In this document: positions 22,963-34,530 of the stretch, piece after piece | How the letters are laid out: every line of letters begins with the position of its first letter | Position numbering within the stretch: the first letter of the stretch is position 1 | DNA from: Limnephilus marmoratus | Lineage: Eukaryota; Arthropoda; Insecta; Trichoptera; Limnephilidae | Assembly (NCBI GenBank): GCA_917880885.1 | Contig: OU862907.1 | Location: 65,281,072 to 65,345,071, forward strand | DNA: 64,000 nt | Direction of reading: 5' to 3' | Program-made: the position numbers and the translations under genes | Notes under the pieces: model-generated | Seen by the model: only the letters and a program-made list of their open reading frames with translations | What the model was told of the DNA's origin: nothing | The model's database searches: none

Positions 22963-23143
22963 TGTCACATAAATAATTATGTAACTAATGCAGTTCTTGC
23001 TTAGGTGTTTATTTTGTCTATGGTGTTTTTTTGGACACTGGTAATTTTTGGAAAAGAAAGAAGAGCACTTTTGTTTATGGTCACTTCCTCGCGAGCAGCT
23101 TTTGGGCGAGCTGGTCGTGAAGAAGTGAGCCTAATTCGTTACA
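22963..23143 (+). repeat. gypsy-1 3' LTR, internally deleted
   Basis: The first 158 bases match the 5' LTR; then about 940 bases are missing and the last bases (GAGCCTAATTCGTTACA) follow. It lies directly before the ACAC target duplication. Confidence 0.92.
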
Positions 23144-23348
23144 ACACCACACTGGGAACCATGGCTTTGGACAACTTGGCTACTAACCCGTGGATGACAA
23201 ACATAATAAAATAAAACCCAAGTTTAAATGCACTTTATTTAATAATAAATAATAGATTAACCTATTGATATATAGTTTCATATCTAATATTTCATATACC
23301 TACACTCACCGCAGTGATATTGACATATTTCTCAATTGCGTTTCTTAA
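23144..23348. other. Left-arm segment between gypsy-1 and piggyBac
   Basis: 23144-23235 matches the inverse of 50785-50870 (GACAACTTGGCTACTAACCC, the box A side of the split SINE). 23236-23348 matches the inverse of about 49025-49140 (AATAATAGATTAACCTA, then ATTTCTCAA). The right arm has an extra 1.6 kb between these two pieces. Confidence 0.65.
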
Positions 23349-23814
23349 CCCGTCTGCTTGGTTCAAAATATACGCAACTCACAAAACGGCAGCCTCGACT
23401 TCGCGCCTAAATTCTGAATTGTTTCGACTTTTACAATAATTCCGATAAAACAGTTGTTTTCTATCATTTTGCTAAAACAAAAACTGTTCTAAAAACTAGA
23501 TAAAATAATCTTCAAGATGTGTTTATTAGAAATCAATAATTTTGTTTTTAACTAATTGAATTTCGATTTTAAAAATCAATATTGGCAAAAAAAAACTTAC
23601 CCGTGTATTTTGATAAGAAAACACCATAAAAATTAAAAATCTGAAGATTTGGAAATAATATTTCTTTACTTAAAACTCTATTTTATCAAACTGCCACCTC
23701 ACTTTTTATCCATTTCATATAATTTTATTTTTTAATTTGATATTAAACTTGATTAAAACTTTCTTTTGGTCAAAAATTTACCATTATTCCAATCACATTT
23801 TTAGTGTTTTATAT

Positions 23815-25687
23815 TTATTTATTTATTTATTTTGAAATACACGGCACAACAGGTGCCATTAACATACATGTATATATAAAGTATAGTAGGTATAAAATAT
23901 AAAGTAAAGAGTACAAAGTATAAAGTTTTAAGAAAAGAGTAAAAACAAAAGTTAAAAGTTAAAAATATTATAGTAAAAAGTAAAATATAGAAATATAAGA
24001 TATCCTTAAAGGGTACAAAGTTTTATATGTAGATTATAAAAATTAATAAATATAAAAAGTTATAAAATACAAAAAGTTATAGAAGTAAGAAATCCTTTTA
24101 GGAGCAAGAACAAAAAATTATAAAAAGTAAAAATAATTAATAGGTAGGTATCATGGATTATGTCAACTTGATGTCAACGATGTGAACCAATATAATAAAT
24201 TTTACAAGTAGGTACCTGTGATTTCTAAGGTATTCGTTAATTTTAGAAATATAAGATATCTTTGAAAGGTACAAAGTTTTAAATATAAATTATAAAAATC
24301 AATAAATATTTAATGTTATAAAATATAAAAAGTTATAAAAGTAAGAAATCCTCTTATTAAAAGCAAGAAAAAAATTTTTTTTTATAAAAAGTAAAAGTAA
24401 AATAATTAATAAGTAGGTATCATGGATTATGTCAACTTGATGTCAACGACATGATAAATTTTACAAGTAGGTACCTGTGGTTTCTAGGATATTCATTAAT
24501 TTGGTAGGCATATTATGTTTACCTGATGTACCTATTGTGTTTACGTGGTTCTAGCAGACAAATTTAGTTTGATGCATCTTTTGTATGAGGCCAGGTTACC
24601 GGCGGCGTGATCGATATTAGCGAATGCATTGCCTAAAGTATGCAGGCGATTTATGATTGAATTTTGTCCTGCATTGGTATTATTATTGTTGCAGTGAAAA
24701 GGTGTTTTGAATCGAGTTGGTCTGCAAGGTACATGATAACTTATTAACGATACCAATTCAGGGGAGTCAAACCAGTTATTCTGTATTTTAAATAAAAATA
24801 TAAGATCATTAATTATTCTTCTATCTTTTAACGATAAGAGTCGCATTTTTTGTAAAAGAGAATTATAGTTTATGTCATCCGCGGGAATTCCTAATTTAAA
24901 ATTAATTGATCTCAGAAATTTGCGTTGGATTCTTTCAATGGAGTTTGCGTGGCTTTTGTAGAAAGGATTCCATATGGGGGAATTATATTCCAAATGACTC
25001 CTAACCAGAGTTGTGTATAGTATTTTATATGTATGGATATTTTTGAAATCCTTACATAACCTTAGAATGAAACCCAGCATTTTCATAGCTTTATTAGTTA
25101 CGATATCAATATGGTTGGTAAATAGTAGTTTAGTGTCGAAGGTTATTCCGAGGTCCCTTATTACAGGCACTGACAATAAAATGTGATTGTTAAGTGAATA
25201 GCTATATTTGATAGGGTTTTTAATTCTAAAGAAACTCATGATTTGACATTTTTTAATGTTAAGTGTAAGTTTGTTAATTGTACACCACTCTGCGAATTTA
25301 ATAAAATTGGTTTGTAGGGACAAACAGTCATACGTATTTTTAATGATTTTATATATTTTCATATCATCGGCAAATAATAATATGTTAACATTAGAGAATA
25401 TGGAAGTGACATCGTTTATAAATAGTATAAATAATATTGGACCAAGGTGCGAACCCTGAGGCACGCCGCTAGTGGCTTCAAATTCGTAAGACAAGTGTTC
25501 TTTAATCCAGATAGTAAGTAAACGTTTTGATAAGTAACTCTTAATCCAACATAACAATTTACCACTTATTCCTAGTTTAGACAATTTATTTATAAGAATT
25601 TTATGGCAAACCTTATCAAAGGCTTTACTAAAATCCGTATAAATCGAGTCGACTTGTTCTCTATTAGCAAGGGCATCTGAGATGAAA
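23815..25687 (-). mobile_element. 5'-truncated non-LTR retrotransposon inside piggyBac
   Basis: The target duplication TTTTATAT (23807-23814, 25688-25695) flanks it. The 3' end (minus strand) is a (TAAA)n tail at 23815-23832. The 3' UTR (about 700 bp) has internal near-duplicates: TAGGTATCATGGATTATGTC occurs near 24143 and again near 24415. Confidence 0.88.
24541..25687 (-). pseudogene. LINE reverse transcriptase, C-terminal half
   Basis: The frame is open from the truncation point to the stop at 24541. It starts inside the RT at the block TDFSKAFDKV, then shows GVPQGSHLGPILFILFIND and the catalytic LLFADDMK, and ends in the thumb and C-terminal region (LYTTLVRSHLEYNSPIWNP). The element would copy its RNA by target-primed reverse transcription; the endonuclease and RT N-terminus are missing through 5' truncation. 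The sequence type suggests a jockey/CR1-like clade, which I cannot settle by eye. Confidence 0.88.
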
Positions 25688-25695
25688 TTTTATAT

Positions 25696-27330
25696 AATAT
25701 TTTATAATAAGTAGAAAATACGTCCTTAAAGTTAAAAAAAGAATAAGAAATAAAATAGTGATAAAAAAAGTTTAGAATAATTACGGAAAAGGCTATATAT
25801 TTTTTCGTTTATTCGAAATTGAGTGCAGTGTGAATTTCTGTAAAATTATGCACTAGATATTTAGAATATTTCTGGTTTCTGTTCTGTCTTTTGCCTTCAA
25901 TCAGATTACAAATCTAAGTAAGTTTTTTTATGGGTTAGGATATTGAATATGTGTGGTGCCAGGAAAGATAAATGTTTTTTTGCGATATTCGATTTGATGT
26001 ATGGTACTCATAATTGTTTGTGTGTGTGTGTGCTCTGGTGTTTTGCGAGTGAGTAATGTGGTGTGGTGAAGTTTTAAAACAGTTTTTATAGATGATCTTC
26101 TATATAGTTTGTTGTTGCCTAATAAATTGTTTTTAATCATTAGCTGTTTTATCAATTACTAATAAACACATTGTGTGAAAATGCATAAATACATTTTTGC
26201 GCACAATAATATACATACATATATATTGATATATAGACTTAGAAGTTGAGAATTAGATGGAGGCTATGAGCCGAGGAATTGAACAGCGACGTCTGGGTGG
26301 GACCCAAATGCAACATTACATTTTACATACATATAGACAATTTATTTTTTATAAAGAACATAAATAGAATGGATAATAATCTTATAAATAATAACAATTA
26401 CATAATATGTAATAACAATCGGAAACACTTAAGGATTATTGCATATCTCCGTATATATTTGTTTTGGAAACAATGTTTCTATAGTGAAATATGTCGACGG
26501 AGCAAGTTTCATTCTCCACACGATGCAATCTCTGAGCACAGGAATAGTACATAAAATGTGTGCGAGAAGCAACAACATTGAATGGAACATGGAGTCTAGT
26601 GTTCTATGGTCAAGGCTGTTTAAATTTTGGTTGATGATTTTAAATAATAATAAAATATCACCATTTTTTTTTCGCTGTAAATAAATATAAATAGTGTATA
26701 CTACGTACCAATTATAAATATGTTACGTAGTGATTATCCAAAATAATTATAAAATAAATTAAATGTGAAGATATTCCCGTTTTAGAACAATAAAGCCAAG
26801 ATAATTTTTTAAAAATGGTGATAAAATAACAAGAAAACAAACACGTTAAAAAATCGTTACATAACAACTAGGTATATCAATATTCATAACAAAAAGACAA
26901 CAATAAAATAGTGAACATAACCATCGGGACGTCCTGTGCGAAGGCTACCAGAATTTAAAAAATGTATGACTCATTCGAGCCATACAAAAAGAAGAAAAAA
27001 TAATGTTATTATAGCAGATCAAAACAGATTCGTGTCTCCATCTTCTAAGCCTACATGATTGATCACAACAGTAATAAAAAATGATAATGTTAGTATTTTG
27101 TAACAAGTGCATACGATACCAAAAGCAATTGACAACTAAGCCATGTTAAATCCCAAAAGTTTTGACACCTATTGCGTTAGGAAAAATATTTGACTGAAAA
27201 ACGTTAACAAAACTTGCCATCAAAACAAGAAACTTATAAAAGCCAACCCGCAACAAATGCTAGAATAATAAAAGTCAATTACTTTACTAAACCAAAAAAT
27301 TAAAAAAAGCCCGTAACAAGATGAAAAGAT
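25696..27330. other. piggyBac internal noncoding region
   Basis: AT-rich, without a convincing gene; a short (TG)n lies near 26020. A stretch near 26255-26300 (GAGGCTATGAGCCGAGGAAT) is more GC-rich and could be a repeat scrap. Confidence 0.5.
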
Positions 27331-27672
27331 TTATTGGTTTTCAGAAATACACAAACATTTTGCCGCTAGATTCGGAAAACTAACTATTGAGACCGTGGCC
27401 ATGCTTTCTAGGGCTCGTGATCGTTCTAATGTACAAAAGTCAAACAAAACTACTTGAGAGTTGATAAGTAGGTGAATTGCAGGCAACAGTGCTGAAGATA
27501 ATTCGACAACGTTGATAAAGAAACATGCATTAGACAGACTAATTAATTCAAATCTCCGCAATAGCGTATTTTCCTCAAGAGAATCACGACGAACGGCCGA
27601 GTGACGACTACATAGAATTATAATGTGCAAAGCAGGTATTGGACCGACTGTGGGATGGAAATATACGCACAA
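27331..27672 (-). other. Unrecognised 113-codon frame near the piggyBac 3' side
   Basis: An open minus-strand frame of ordinary composition (contains LRRFELISLSNACFFINVVE) lies about 200 bp downstream of the transposase stop. I recognise no family. It could be chance, part of the element's 3' UTR, or captured sequence. Confidence 0.2.
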
Positions 27673-28896
27673 TTAGCCATCCAGATGATACAATCAACAA
27701 TAGGTGATCAGTTATGACAAGTACAAAACACTGGAACCCTAGTCCACACAATATGAGTATTCAGTCAGATTTATTTATATTTGAAAAACTAATAAGATTC
27801 CTTTCTGCGCCCACCACGGTCGCCGCAATAAATACACCATACCTGCCAAACTAAGCAACAGTATGATAATTTTCAAAACATGGTATCGCGCAGAGTCTCA
27901 TCCTCACATTGTCTACAAATATAATTTGTTCTCTTGTCAACCCTGTTGCGATCGGTACACCAAATGCACCGAAGCCGCCGTTTTTTATTAGGGACCGGTG
28001 AAGGTTGTTCGTCGTTTGTTTCAGTCTGTGAGTCAGTGGTTGTGGAATTGGATATCATGAAGTGGCGATCGAAGAGGCGGGAAGAGTTAGAAAACTTGTC
28101 AGTCGTTACTAGTCGTCTAGCCGGCAACAGACTCTGTGCCAACTTGAGATGCTTGTCCTTCAACTGCGACACAAGCGAAATCCTGTGTACCAAAGTAGTT
28201 GCTTTCGATGCCGACGACTGGCGATGCAACACAATAGAGTTGTGAATACTCACGTTGAGCATACGCTTGAACATCTTGTGGGTCCATTTAGGGCACCTCT
28301 TGCGTTCAAGTAAGAAGGGTTCCAGCATCTGATCTTTTTTGTCAACACCTCCCATATATTTATTATATTCTCTGACTACTTTCGGTTTGTATATATCTGG
28401 CCTACCCCTGGAAGGTCCAAGTTCCATTTCCGCGCCATGATAGGTCGATATTGTCGTCACCTTTTTCTTATCTTGCCACGATAGTACGGCGACATCACCA
28501 GCGTGACGACCGAAATAATGTCCGTCCGCCATGTTAATACGACTAAATTCTGGAGGAACATTGGCCCTATTAGGGCGCAATGTCCCGACGCAGTCAGTCT
28601 TATTTCTCTTGAGGAACCTAGCCAGTAGAGGAGAGTTGAACCAATTGTCCATCCAAAGAGTGTAGCCCTTATTCAACAGTGGTTTTACAAGCCTCAGCAC
28701 TGTGGATGTAGATTTCAAACCACCAGGCGACGAATCTAGAGCAGTTGTTTTACCTGTATACACAAAGAACGACCACAGATAGCTAGTCAAGGAATCACAC
28801 AGTTCAAAAGTCTTTATTCCGAATCTTGCAGCCTTCGTTTTAATATATTGTTTCATACCCAATCGACCTTTCCACAATGTTAAGGACTCGTCAATT

Positions 28897-29150
28897 GAAA
28901 TGTTTTTTTTTTATTTTTTTTTATTTTTATTTTTTTTTTTTTTTATTTAAGTTTTTATTCCAGCAGGACTGGGAGGGTAGTGCAATCCCAGTCTGCCATA
29001 TTACATAAACAATTATAAAAGAAAAAAAATATATATAAGGTAAGTACCTAATTAAAATATAAAATGAAAACAAAATTCATCACACAAATAACAAAAAATA
29101 AGTATAAAATTAAAATAAATAATAAGTAGACAGAATTAAAAATAAAAAGA
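28897..29150 (-). mobile_element. Poly(A)-tailed retro-insertion in the transposase
   Basis: Minus strand: AT-rich sequence, then the hairpin-forming GACTGGGATTGCACTACCCT and CCCAGTC, then AATAAAAACTTAAATA and a long A-rich tail. It separates GQKYL from SIDES of the transposase. No GT-AG pair fits, so it is an insertion rather than an intron. Probably a short LINE 3' end. Confidence 0.7.
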
Positions 29151-30186
29151 TATTTTTGGCCTGGAACATAAAGTTCTTGAAATTTGGTATTCAAGTGATT
29201 TATTATAGGTAAGAGGCTCGAAAGTTTTTTGTCTTCAGGACTAGTATATTTACCACGATCGCTGGCGTAGTGCAAACACTTGGCCAACTCGCAGTACCGC
29301 TTATAAGACAGTAATTTTCTAAATACATTAGTTTTCATCGCCCAATGAGTTGAAAAGCACGAGTTAATTGTTGGCATGGGAATAATACCTAGCATCATGA
29401 AAAACGCGAACAAAATTAAAATTTCATGCCTGTCAGTGTTCCTCCATGTAAGGCTTAGGCTATCACGACGCCGAGCGTCCATCGCATATCTGTTCGTCTC
29501 CGCCGCAATTTCATCAAGAATTTTATCAGTCCATATAGCTCGAAATGCATCATACATGGAATTATATGTGGCGGTAGGCCCTGACGTCTGGGGCACAAAC
29601 GTTTCCCTTTGACCGGCAAATGTACTTATGCCGGCCCAAGAGAACTCCGATGCGTTCTCATCATCGGTCAAAAAATGAGCACCGGTATCCGAAATGGGGT
29701 CATCCACTTCGTCACCATCTGCATCATCTGTTGACCGATAATCAGAACGCGCTGGCAATGGTGCACCTCGCGCTTGGCGAATGCGCCCACCGCGAGCCAT
29801 ACGGGTGATTTGTGCCTGAGATAAAGCCGAGAGCTCGGGAGGTACCTGGTCATTCGTCGTATAAACCTCAGTAGGTAAATTCCCGGATACCCAGTTATCT
29901 CCCGCTCCAACAGGACGTCCCCTCCAGTTACGTTTGCGGCCAGAATCGCGGACGATGTGGCCTTCGGCTCTATGGCCGTTTCCGCGGGCGCGTCTGTTTC
30001 CGCGGACGCCTCTGTTCCCGCGGCCTTGTCGATCCCCCCGTGACACCTCCAGCGGAACATCGAACTCGAACTCTAAAAATAATGGTTGAAGATATAAAAA
30101 TTGTTATCATATTTTGTAATTTTTTAAAGCAAAAAAATAACAAATATATATATATATATATATAAAATATGTATTAACGTAGATAC

Positions 30187-30387
30187 CTTCTGCGTGGCTG
30201 CCACCCGCCTGGTCAGCAATTCCGCTACTGGCGTCTGTCACCAATTCTGAAAATATAACAAACTATTAGAATGCAATTACATAACTCGATATACATATGT
30301 TAAAAAATATATATAATTTTTTTTTTTTTTCTGCATGGCTGTCACCCGCTTGGCCAGCATCGCCGCCACTGACGTCTATCATCGATC
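30187..30387 (-). repeat. Tandem exon duplication in the piggyBac gene
   Basis: Two copies, 141 bp apart, of a 60-nt exon with its upstream intron (TAGTTTGTTATATTTTCAG before each). Peptides are similar: DVSGGDAGQAGDSHAE and DASSGIADQAGGSHAE. The upstream copy (30330-30387) has a homopolymer in place of its GT donor; the downstream copy keeps GTATCT. The exon is phase-symmetric, so skipping the damaged copy keeps the frame. Confidence 0.75.
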
Positions 30388-30844
30388 CTGAAAATATAAC
30401 AAACTATTAGAATGCAATTTACAAAACTCGATATAAATATCTTCATAAAAAAAACTGTGCTTTATGTTACGTATTTATTACTACAATAATTTTAACTAGA
30501 ACTCATACCGTCGTCCGCGAAATGTATCTCCATTATACCCACATCCATAGTGCTTGTAAAAAAATTTGAAGACTGTAAATAAATAAATTATATTATTTTT
30601 TATTATTGTACATTATTCACCGTATTATTTCAAGAGCAGTGTTAAATAAATTAATTTTAAAAATACCTCTTCGTAAACATTATCAACATCAGCGTCAACA
30701 TCAGCATCAGCATCAGCAACCGCGTTGACGAATTCACCTTCGTCCTCTTCGTCCTCTTCTTCCTCGCTAAAACTATTATCCGCCTCCAAAAACTCCAGCA
30801 ACTCGGTCGGTGGCTCCTCCTCCGTTCCACAATTCCAAATTTTC

Positions 30845-31720
30845 CTAATGTAATTGTAAAAAATGAGTTTTATATATTATTCTATCGCTGAATTTTGGTA
30901 GCCAAAATATCTTTGTAACTAGATACCTATCTATTAATAATTCATAAAGTAATTTTTTTCCAATTCATTTCGGATATTAAATATTATTACGATAATATAT
31001 AAAACAATTTAAAATAAAATAAAAAAAATATATATTATAAGCAATAATTATTAGCCTGAAACATCAATACAAAATGAAAAAATCTTCCGCTTTATTAAAT
31101 TATGCCACCGACAAGACTCGAACTCGTTTAAACATTGCTAATAATAATTTATAATCCTTTGTGCTATGCATAAAAACGTTGTCTTCATAAAAAAATATAT
31201 ATTATGCGTTTATTATTTAAAAAAATTATAATATTATATTATTTAATTTGTTTGTTGTACACAATAATGACAATATTTATTATAAAATGGGGTTCTACAA
31301 AACAAAACAAAAAATCTTAGACAAATACCCATAATCTTCCAAAAAATTTAATAAAAATATCGATAGATTCAATTTTGTCACCCCATCACTACTCTGCGAA
31401 ACGATTGAATTTGACAGCTAACAAAACATTTCGATACACGGGTTGATATTTTCCAATAAAACTAAGTAAATATATTGAAATGACATTAGTGTTTTTCTGG
31501 AATATTGAATGTAAATATATGCTTCCACTTTTTATACAAGAATATTCATAAAATACTGGAAATTCAATTAGTAAAAATGGATTTAAAAATGTGTTTCCAG
31601 CGATTTTATAGCATTTTAAATTTTCTATATTTAATTTTTGCATTATAAATCTTCAAAACCTACAAAATGTAATATAAACAGGTAAACAATATATTGATTA
31701 ACAAATACAAATTTACTTAC
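30845..31720 (-). other. Intron 1 of the piggyBac transposase
   Basis: Bounded by GTAAGT (31715-31720) and TTACATTAG (ending at 30845). AT-rich. It contains a tRNA box B-like GAGTTCGAGTCTTGTC on the minus strand near 31095-31110, perhaps a SINE scrap. Confidence 0.6.
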
Positions 31721-32045
31721 CTGGACATTTCGTGTTATTTTTGTTAAAAATTTCAATATTTGTGACACCTTGTACGCACTGCACGGACGATTCTTCTGAC
31801 GAAATGGCGCGAAATCAAACCGTCACTTTGGATCGAGATTGTAAAATATCTATACAAAACAGCTTTAATATTTCAAAGACAATAAGAAGCATTATTTCGT
31901 TCTCTTTCTGGTTAATAGAAAAAATACATATGTTTGCATGAGAGGAAGAGAGATATATAGCTTTTAAAATGTAAGGTCGCTCCGGGTTGTTTTTGATCAC
32001 GTGTTTCGGTGTGTTTTTAATCCTAAACAAGCAGACGGGTTTTAA

Positions 32046-33325
32046 GGTGTATTTTAAAAATAATTTAATTTACAATTAGAAAAGATCAGAAAGTGGATCG
32101 ATTTAAAGAAAAGAATTAATCATTGAAGCCAATATTGATTATCCAGTCATACATATTGTGCAGTAAACAGATATTGTCAGGAATTAGTACCTTGCAGAGT
32201 GGAACATACTCTCAGTATCGCCCTGCTGAGAGATCACCAATCACAAGCGAAATATTGCTTGAAATTGCTTGAGCAACTGTGGAAAGTGCATTACATATTT
32301 ATTTATATATGCATGTATATTACAATACATTACAATATGATACTTTGTCTGTCCAACTGGGAAGGATACCCGTTTCAGGACAGCCAAATTGTATATTTAG
32401 TTCATAATATTCTTAACAAAGGAATGGTTTCGTTCAAGATATCACAGGAATTTGCTTCTGTCAACACAACTTTTGAGAACATTAGGAATTGTATTCTGAA
32501 CGAAGTGATGGTGTCTTTATGTCTTTGAAGGAATCGCAAAGATATGATTTTTTTTCAAGGTCTTTTTGGAGAACTTTAATAATTGCATTCAGAGTGAATG
32601 AGTGGTTTCTTAGGTGAGATCACAAGTAGGAAATTTTTTCCAGGCCATTTCAGAGAACATTTACAGAGAATTTACACATTTATAAACCAATATTTGACAT
32701 ATGAATTCCCAATGTATTTATGACTATTTAATTTTAATAAAGTACTATGTTCACAAAGGGGTTTGAACTCAACACCTGTGCTACTTACATCCCACTCAAA
32801 CAGTTACAAAGGTCTATACAATACATATGACTGGATAATGCACAACACATATTTAATAACACATATCTCATGGGGAAAACATTCATTATTTATTTATTTA
32901 GTGACAAAAAGAAATTAAATATACTATGGACTTCAGATTTCTAGATAACATAATCCCTTAGTACACTGAATGCAATATGATCTAGATCCATTTCTAGTAA
33001 AACCAATGGCGTCAAAGACTTTTCGACTCGTAGGCCCTAAACAGGTCAATGATATTGAATATCTCTTCAAAAAATATATTTGAAAATGTTTAATCAATTT
33101 CAACCAAAATAAGGAATAATTGAGCTCATTTCAACCTAGGTCTTGTAGAGACTAACAAAACTTGTTGTAGAAGCGATCGGTTCTTATATGACTTGGAGAT
33201 TATTCCATTGAAATACCGGTAGAACAAGGATAGCATTCCCGTCTGACGTCTATGCTTTAAAGATTGCAATCGTACTGTTAAAGAGACCACCCTTTTCTGC
33301 ACTTTTTTTGTAGGTATTTTGTGTC
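32046..33325. other. Left-arm segment with a SINE core
   Basis: 32046-32275 closely matches the inverse of 48830-49020, including the SINE core ACTCTCAGTATCGCCCTG at 32209-32226. About 32290-32800 is not found on the right. 32800-33325 matches again (TTCAGATTTCTAG, TACACTGAATGCAATATGATC). A box B-like GAGTTCAAACCCC is on the minus strand near 32760. No gene. Confidence 0.65.
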
Positions 33326-33532
33326 TTAGACGCCCAGCTTCCGAGAGGCTAACTTGACTCTGGCTTCGACGGAGCCCCCATGCTTGAGCTGGTCACTTAG
33401 AGCTACACCGAGCATATCAGTGGAAGGCTTGTTGGGAAGATTGCTTCCGTTGAAGGAGACCAAATTGTCATTTGGGTCCCTTTTAGAAGTATTAGTAATC
33501 AGACATGAAATATAATATAGTAAAGCTGCCAT
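33326..33532 (-). pseudogene. Non-LTR retrotransposon remnant
   Basis: The minus-strand frame reads DPNDNLVSFNGSNLPNKP, LGVALSDQLKHGGSVEARVK and SRKLGV, the region after the RT palm. The right-arm counterpart at 47676-47966 is nearly the same but more damaged. 33200-33325 continues the remnant without an open frame. Confidence 0.65.
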
Positions 33533-33535
33533 TAA

Positions 33536-33771
33536 TGAATATTAGATGTAAGTACTCCAGACAAAACAAGTGTATGAGTAGCGAGGACTTCATTCTCTGT
33601 AGATCAATACAGGCAGATGATGATGATATTGAATGTATGCGTATTAATTAGCGTATTATGGTTTTATAAGCTCCCCTCTCTTAACTTAATAATACATAAA
33701 TATACATTATTAGACTAGAGATTCTACACAGCCTATAAAGGAAGAGCATTGAGGGAAAAATAATACTTTTA
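33536..33771. other. Left-arm segment matching 39490-39713
   Basis: GTAAGTACTCCAGACAAAAC, TGAAGTCCTCGCTACTCATA (as its complement) and AGATTCTACACAGC are shared in inverted order. In the right arm this piece is cut off from its neighbour by the mariner insertion. Confidence 0.85.
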
Positions 33772-34213
33772 CTCCACACAGGAGGCCTTGAGGAAAACAT
33801 TCCCTCAGGGCCTATGTCATCTTAAAGATGCTGTGTGGAGGGTCTTTTTAGGGAAGGGAAGGAGTGGAAGTTCTGAGAAGGAAAAAGGTATGAGGGATGT
33901 GTAGGAATCTGGAGATCAGTGTGTCCAGGAGTGACGGACGTATGAATCCATCCCTCGCACTGTAGTACGAGGCGATGTTCCGAGAGAGTCCGGCTGGAGA
34001 GGTCAATTGGTCTCTCTCAATCAGTCTTCTGATCCAACCCGCCACGCAGCAGGTGGGCATACATCGACCGCCAAAATCTAGGCAAACCTCAGCCCATGAA
34101 TACGGGCACCCCAAAGTCACCAAACGTAGCAAACCTTGGGGTGACCTGAGGCAGTGGTGTTGGTTGTCTATTTTTTGGTTGCGGTACGTCATACACGCCT
34201 TCCAAATTGATAT
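33772..34213. repeat. CTCCACACAG repeat, copy 1 (left-arm insertion)
   Basis: It starts CTCCACACAGGAGGC, has CAGGGCCTATGTCATCT and GATGCTGTGTGGAGGGTCTT forming a short stem with the start, and continues through GTGACGGACGTATGAATCCA. It interrupts the palindrome match, so it entered the left arm later. A second copy is at 35395-35790 and a partial one at 38510-38585. Confidence 0.75.
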
Positions 34214-34530
34214 ATGACAGATTTAGTGTAGTAACTGACAACAATTGCAAACCCGACTGGGGTACCTATGTTACGTGGGGAGGAGGGAGATTAGGAAGAT
34301 GAAGGTTTGAAAGTAGGTACTAAGGAATTCAGACCTAGTCACTAATCATGAATAAAATCATTTCAAGCAATGTTTCACTTCTGAACTATATCAGCATAAA
34401 ACTTTTATTTATTTCTTAATAGAATCATTCTAATCTTCAAAATATAGGTAATTCTGTGTTCGTTTTACTGGTATTTCAGTGGAGGCTGTCATCGTTGATT
34501 CTTTCAATGCTGATGTTCAGCTGAGTGAAA
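34214..34530. other. Innermost left-arm segment of the palindrome
   Basis: Matches the inverse of 39165-39475 (GATGAAGGTTTG, TATTTCAGTGGAGGCTG and others). The similarity ends near 34530 on the left and 39165 on the right. Confidence 0.8.

Larger units (their letters stand above)
13908..23143 (+). mobile_element. Ty3/gypsy element 1, defective
   Basis: It runs from TGTCACAT to GTTACA with the 4-bp target duplication ACAC (13904-13907, 23144-23147). The right arm at about 50870 keeps the empty site (GTGACACCGCACTGGG on its minus strand). The first 158 bases of the two LTRs look identical, so the insertion is fairly recent, yet gag is frameshifted, pol has a frameshift, a stop and a 585-bp insertion, and the 3' LTR is internally deleted. 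No env is seen. Confidence 0.95.
27873..31728 (-). pseudogene. Multi-exon piggyBac transposase, interrupted by a retro-insertion
   Basis: DDE-type cut-and-paste transposase. Proposed exons on the minus strand: exon 1 ending 31721 (start ATG 31726-31728, donor GTAAGT); exon 2 30844-30667; exon 3 30572-30509; exon 4/5, a duplicated 60-nt exon (30387 to about 30328 and 30246-30187); exon 6 from 30072. The phases agree (2, 0, 1, 1) and all joins keep an open frame. Exon 2 is acidic (EEEEDEEDEGEF), typical of piggyBac N-termini. The catalytic aspartates are in SIDESLTLWKGR, LWMDNWF and GVDKKDQ. A cysteine-rich C-terminus (CIWCTDRN...YICRQCE) follows. A 250-bp insertion at about 28897-29150 splits the frame just before the first catalytic Asp; with no splice signals there, the product would be truncated. 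Confidence 0.82.
23349..32039 (-). mobile_element. piggyBac-type DNA transposon
   Basis: The terminal inverted repeats CCCGTCTGCTTG (23349-23360) and CAAGCAGACGGG (32028-32039) face each other. TTAA abuts on the left (23345-23348) and lies two bases out on the right (32042-32045). The element spans 8.7 kb because it holds a 1.87-kb LINE and another small insertion. Its transposase gene is on the minus strand. The right arm joins the two flanks directly near 49025, so this insertion is later than the duplication. Confidence 0.85.
1..34530 (+). repeat. Left arm of the large degenerate palindrome (with insertions)
   Basis: Collinear, inverted match to 39165-60930. Shared old features in order: gene, 3' minisatellite, SINE cluster, tRNA-like head, CT block, hAT-like end, ATAC tract, pogo-like end, LINE remnant, SINE. 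The arms differ by many substitutions and small indels in every stretch compared, so they are not an assembly mirror of one sequence. Confidence 0.9.

Noticed and set aside
28897..29150. A further intron of the piggyBac gene
   Set aside because: No GT or AG at the needed joins. The A-rich tail and hairpin fit a retro-insertion better.
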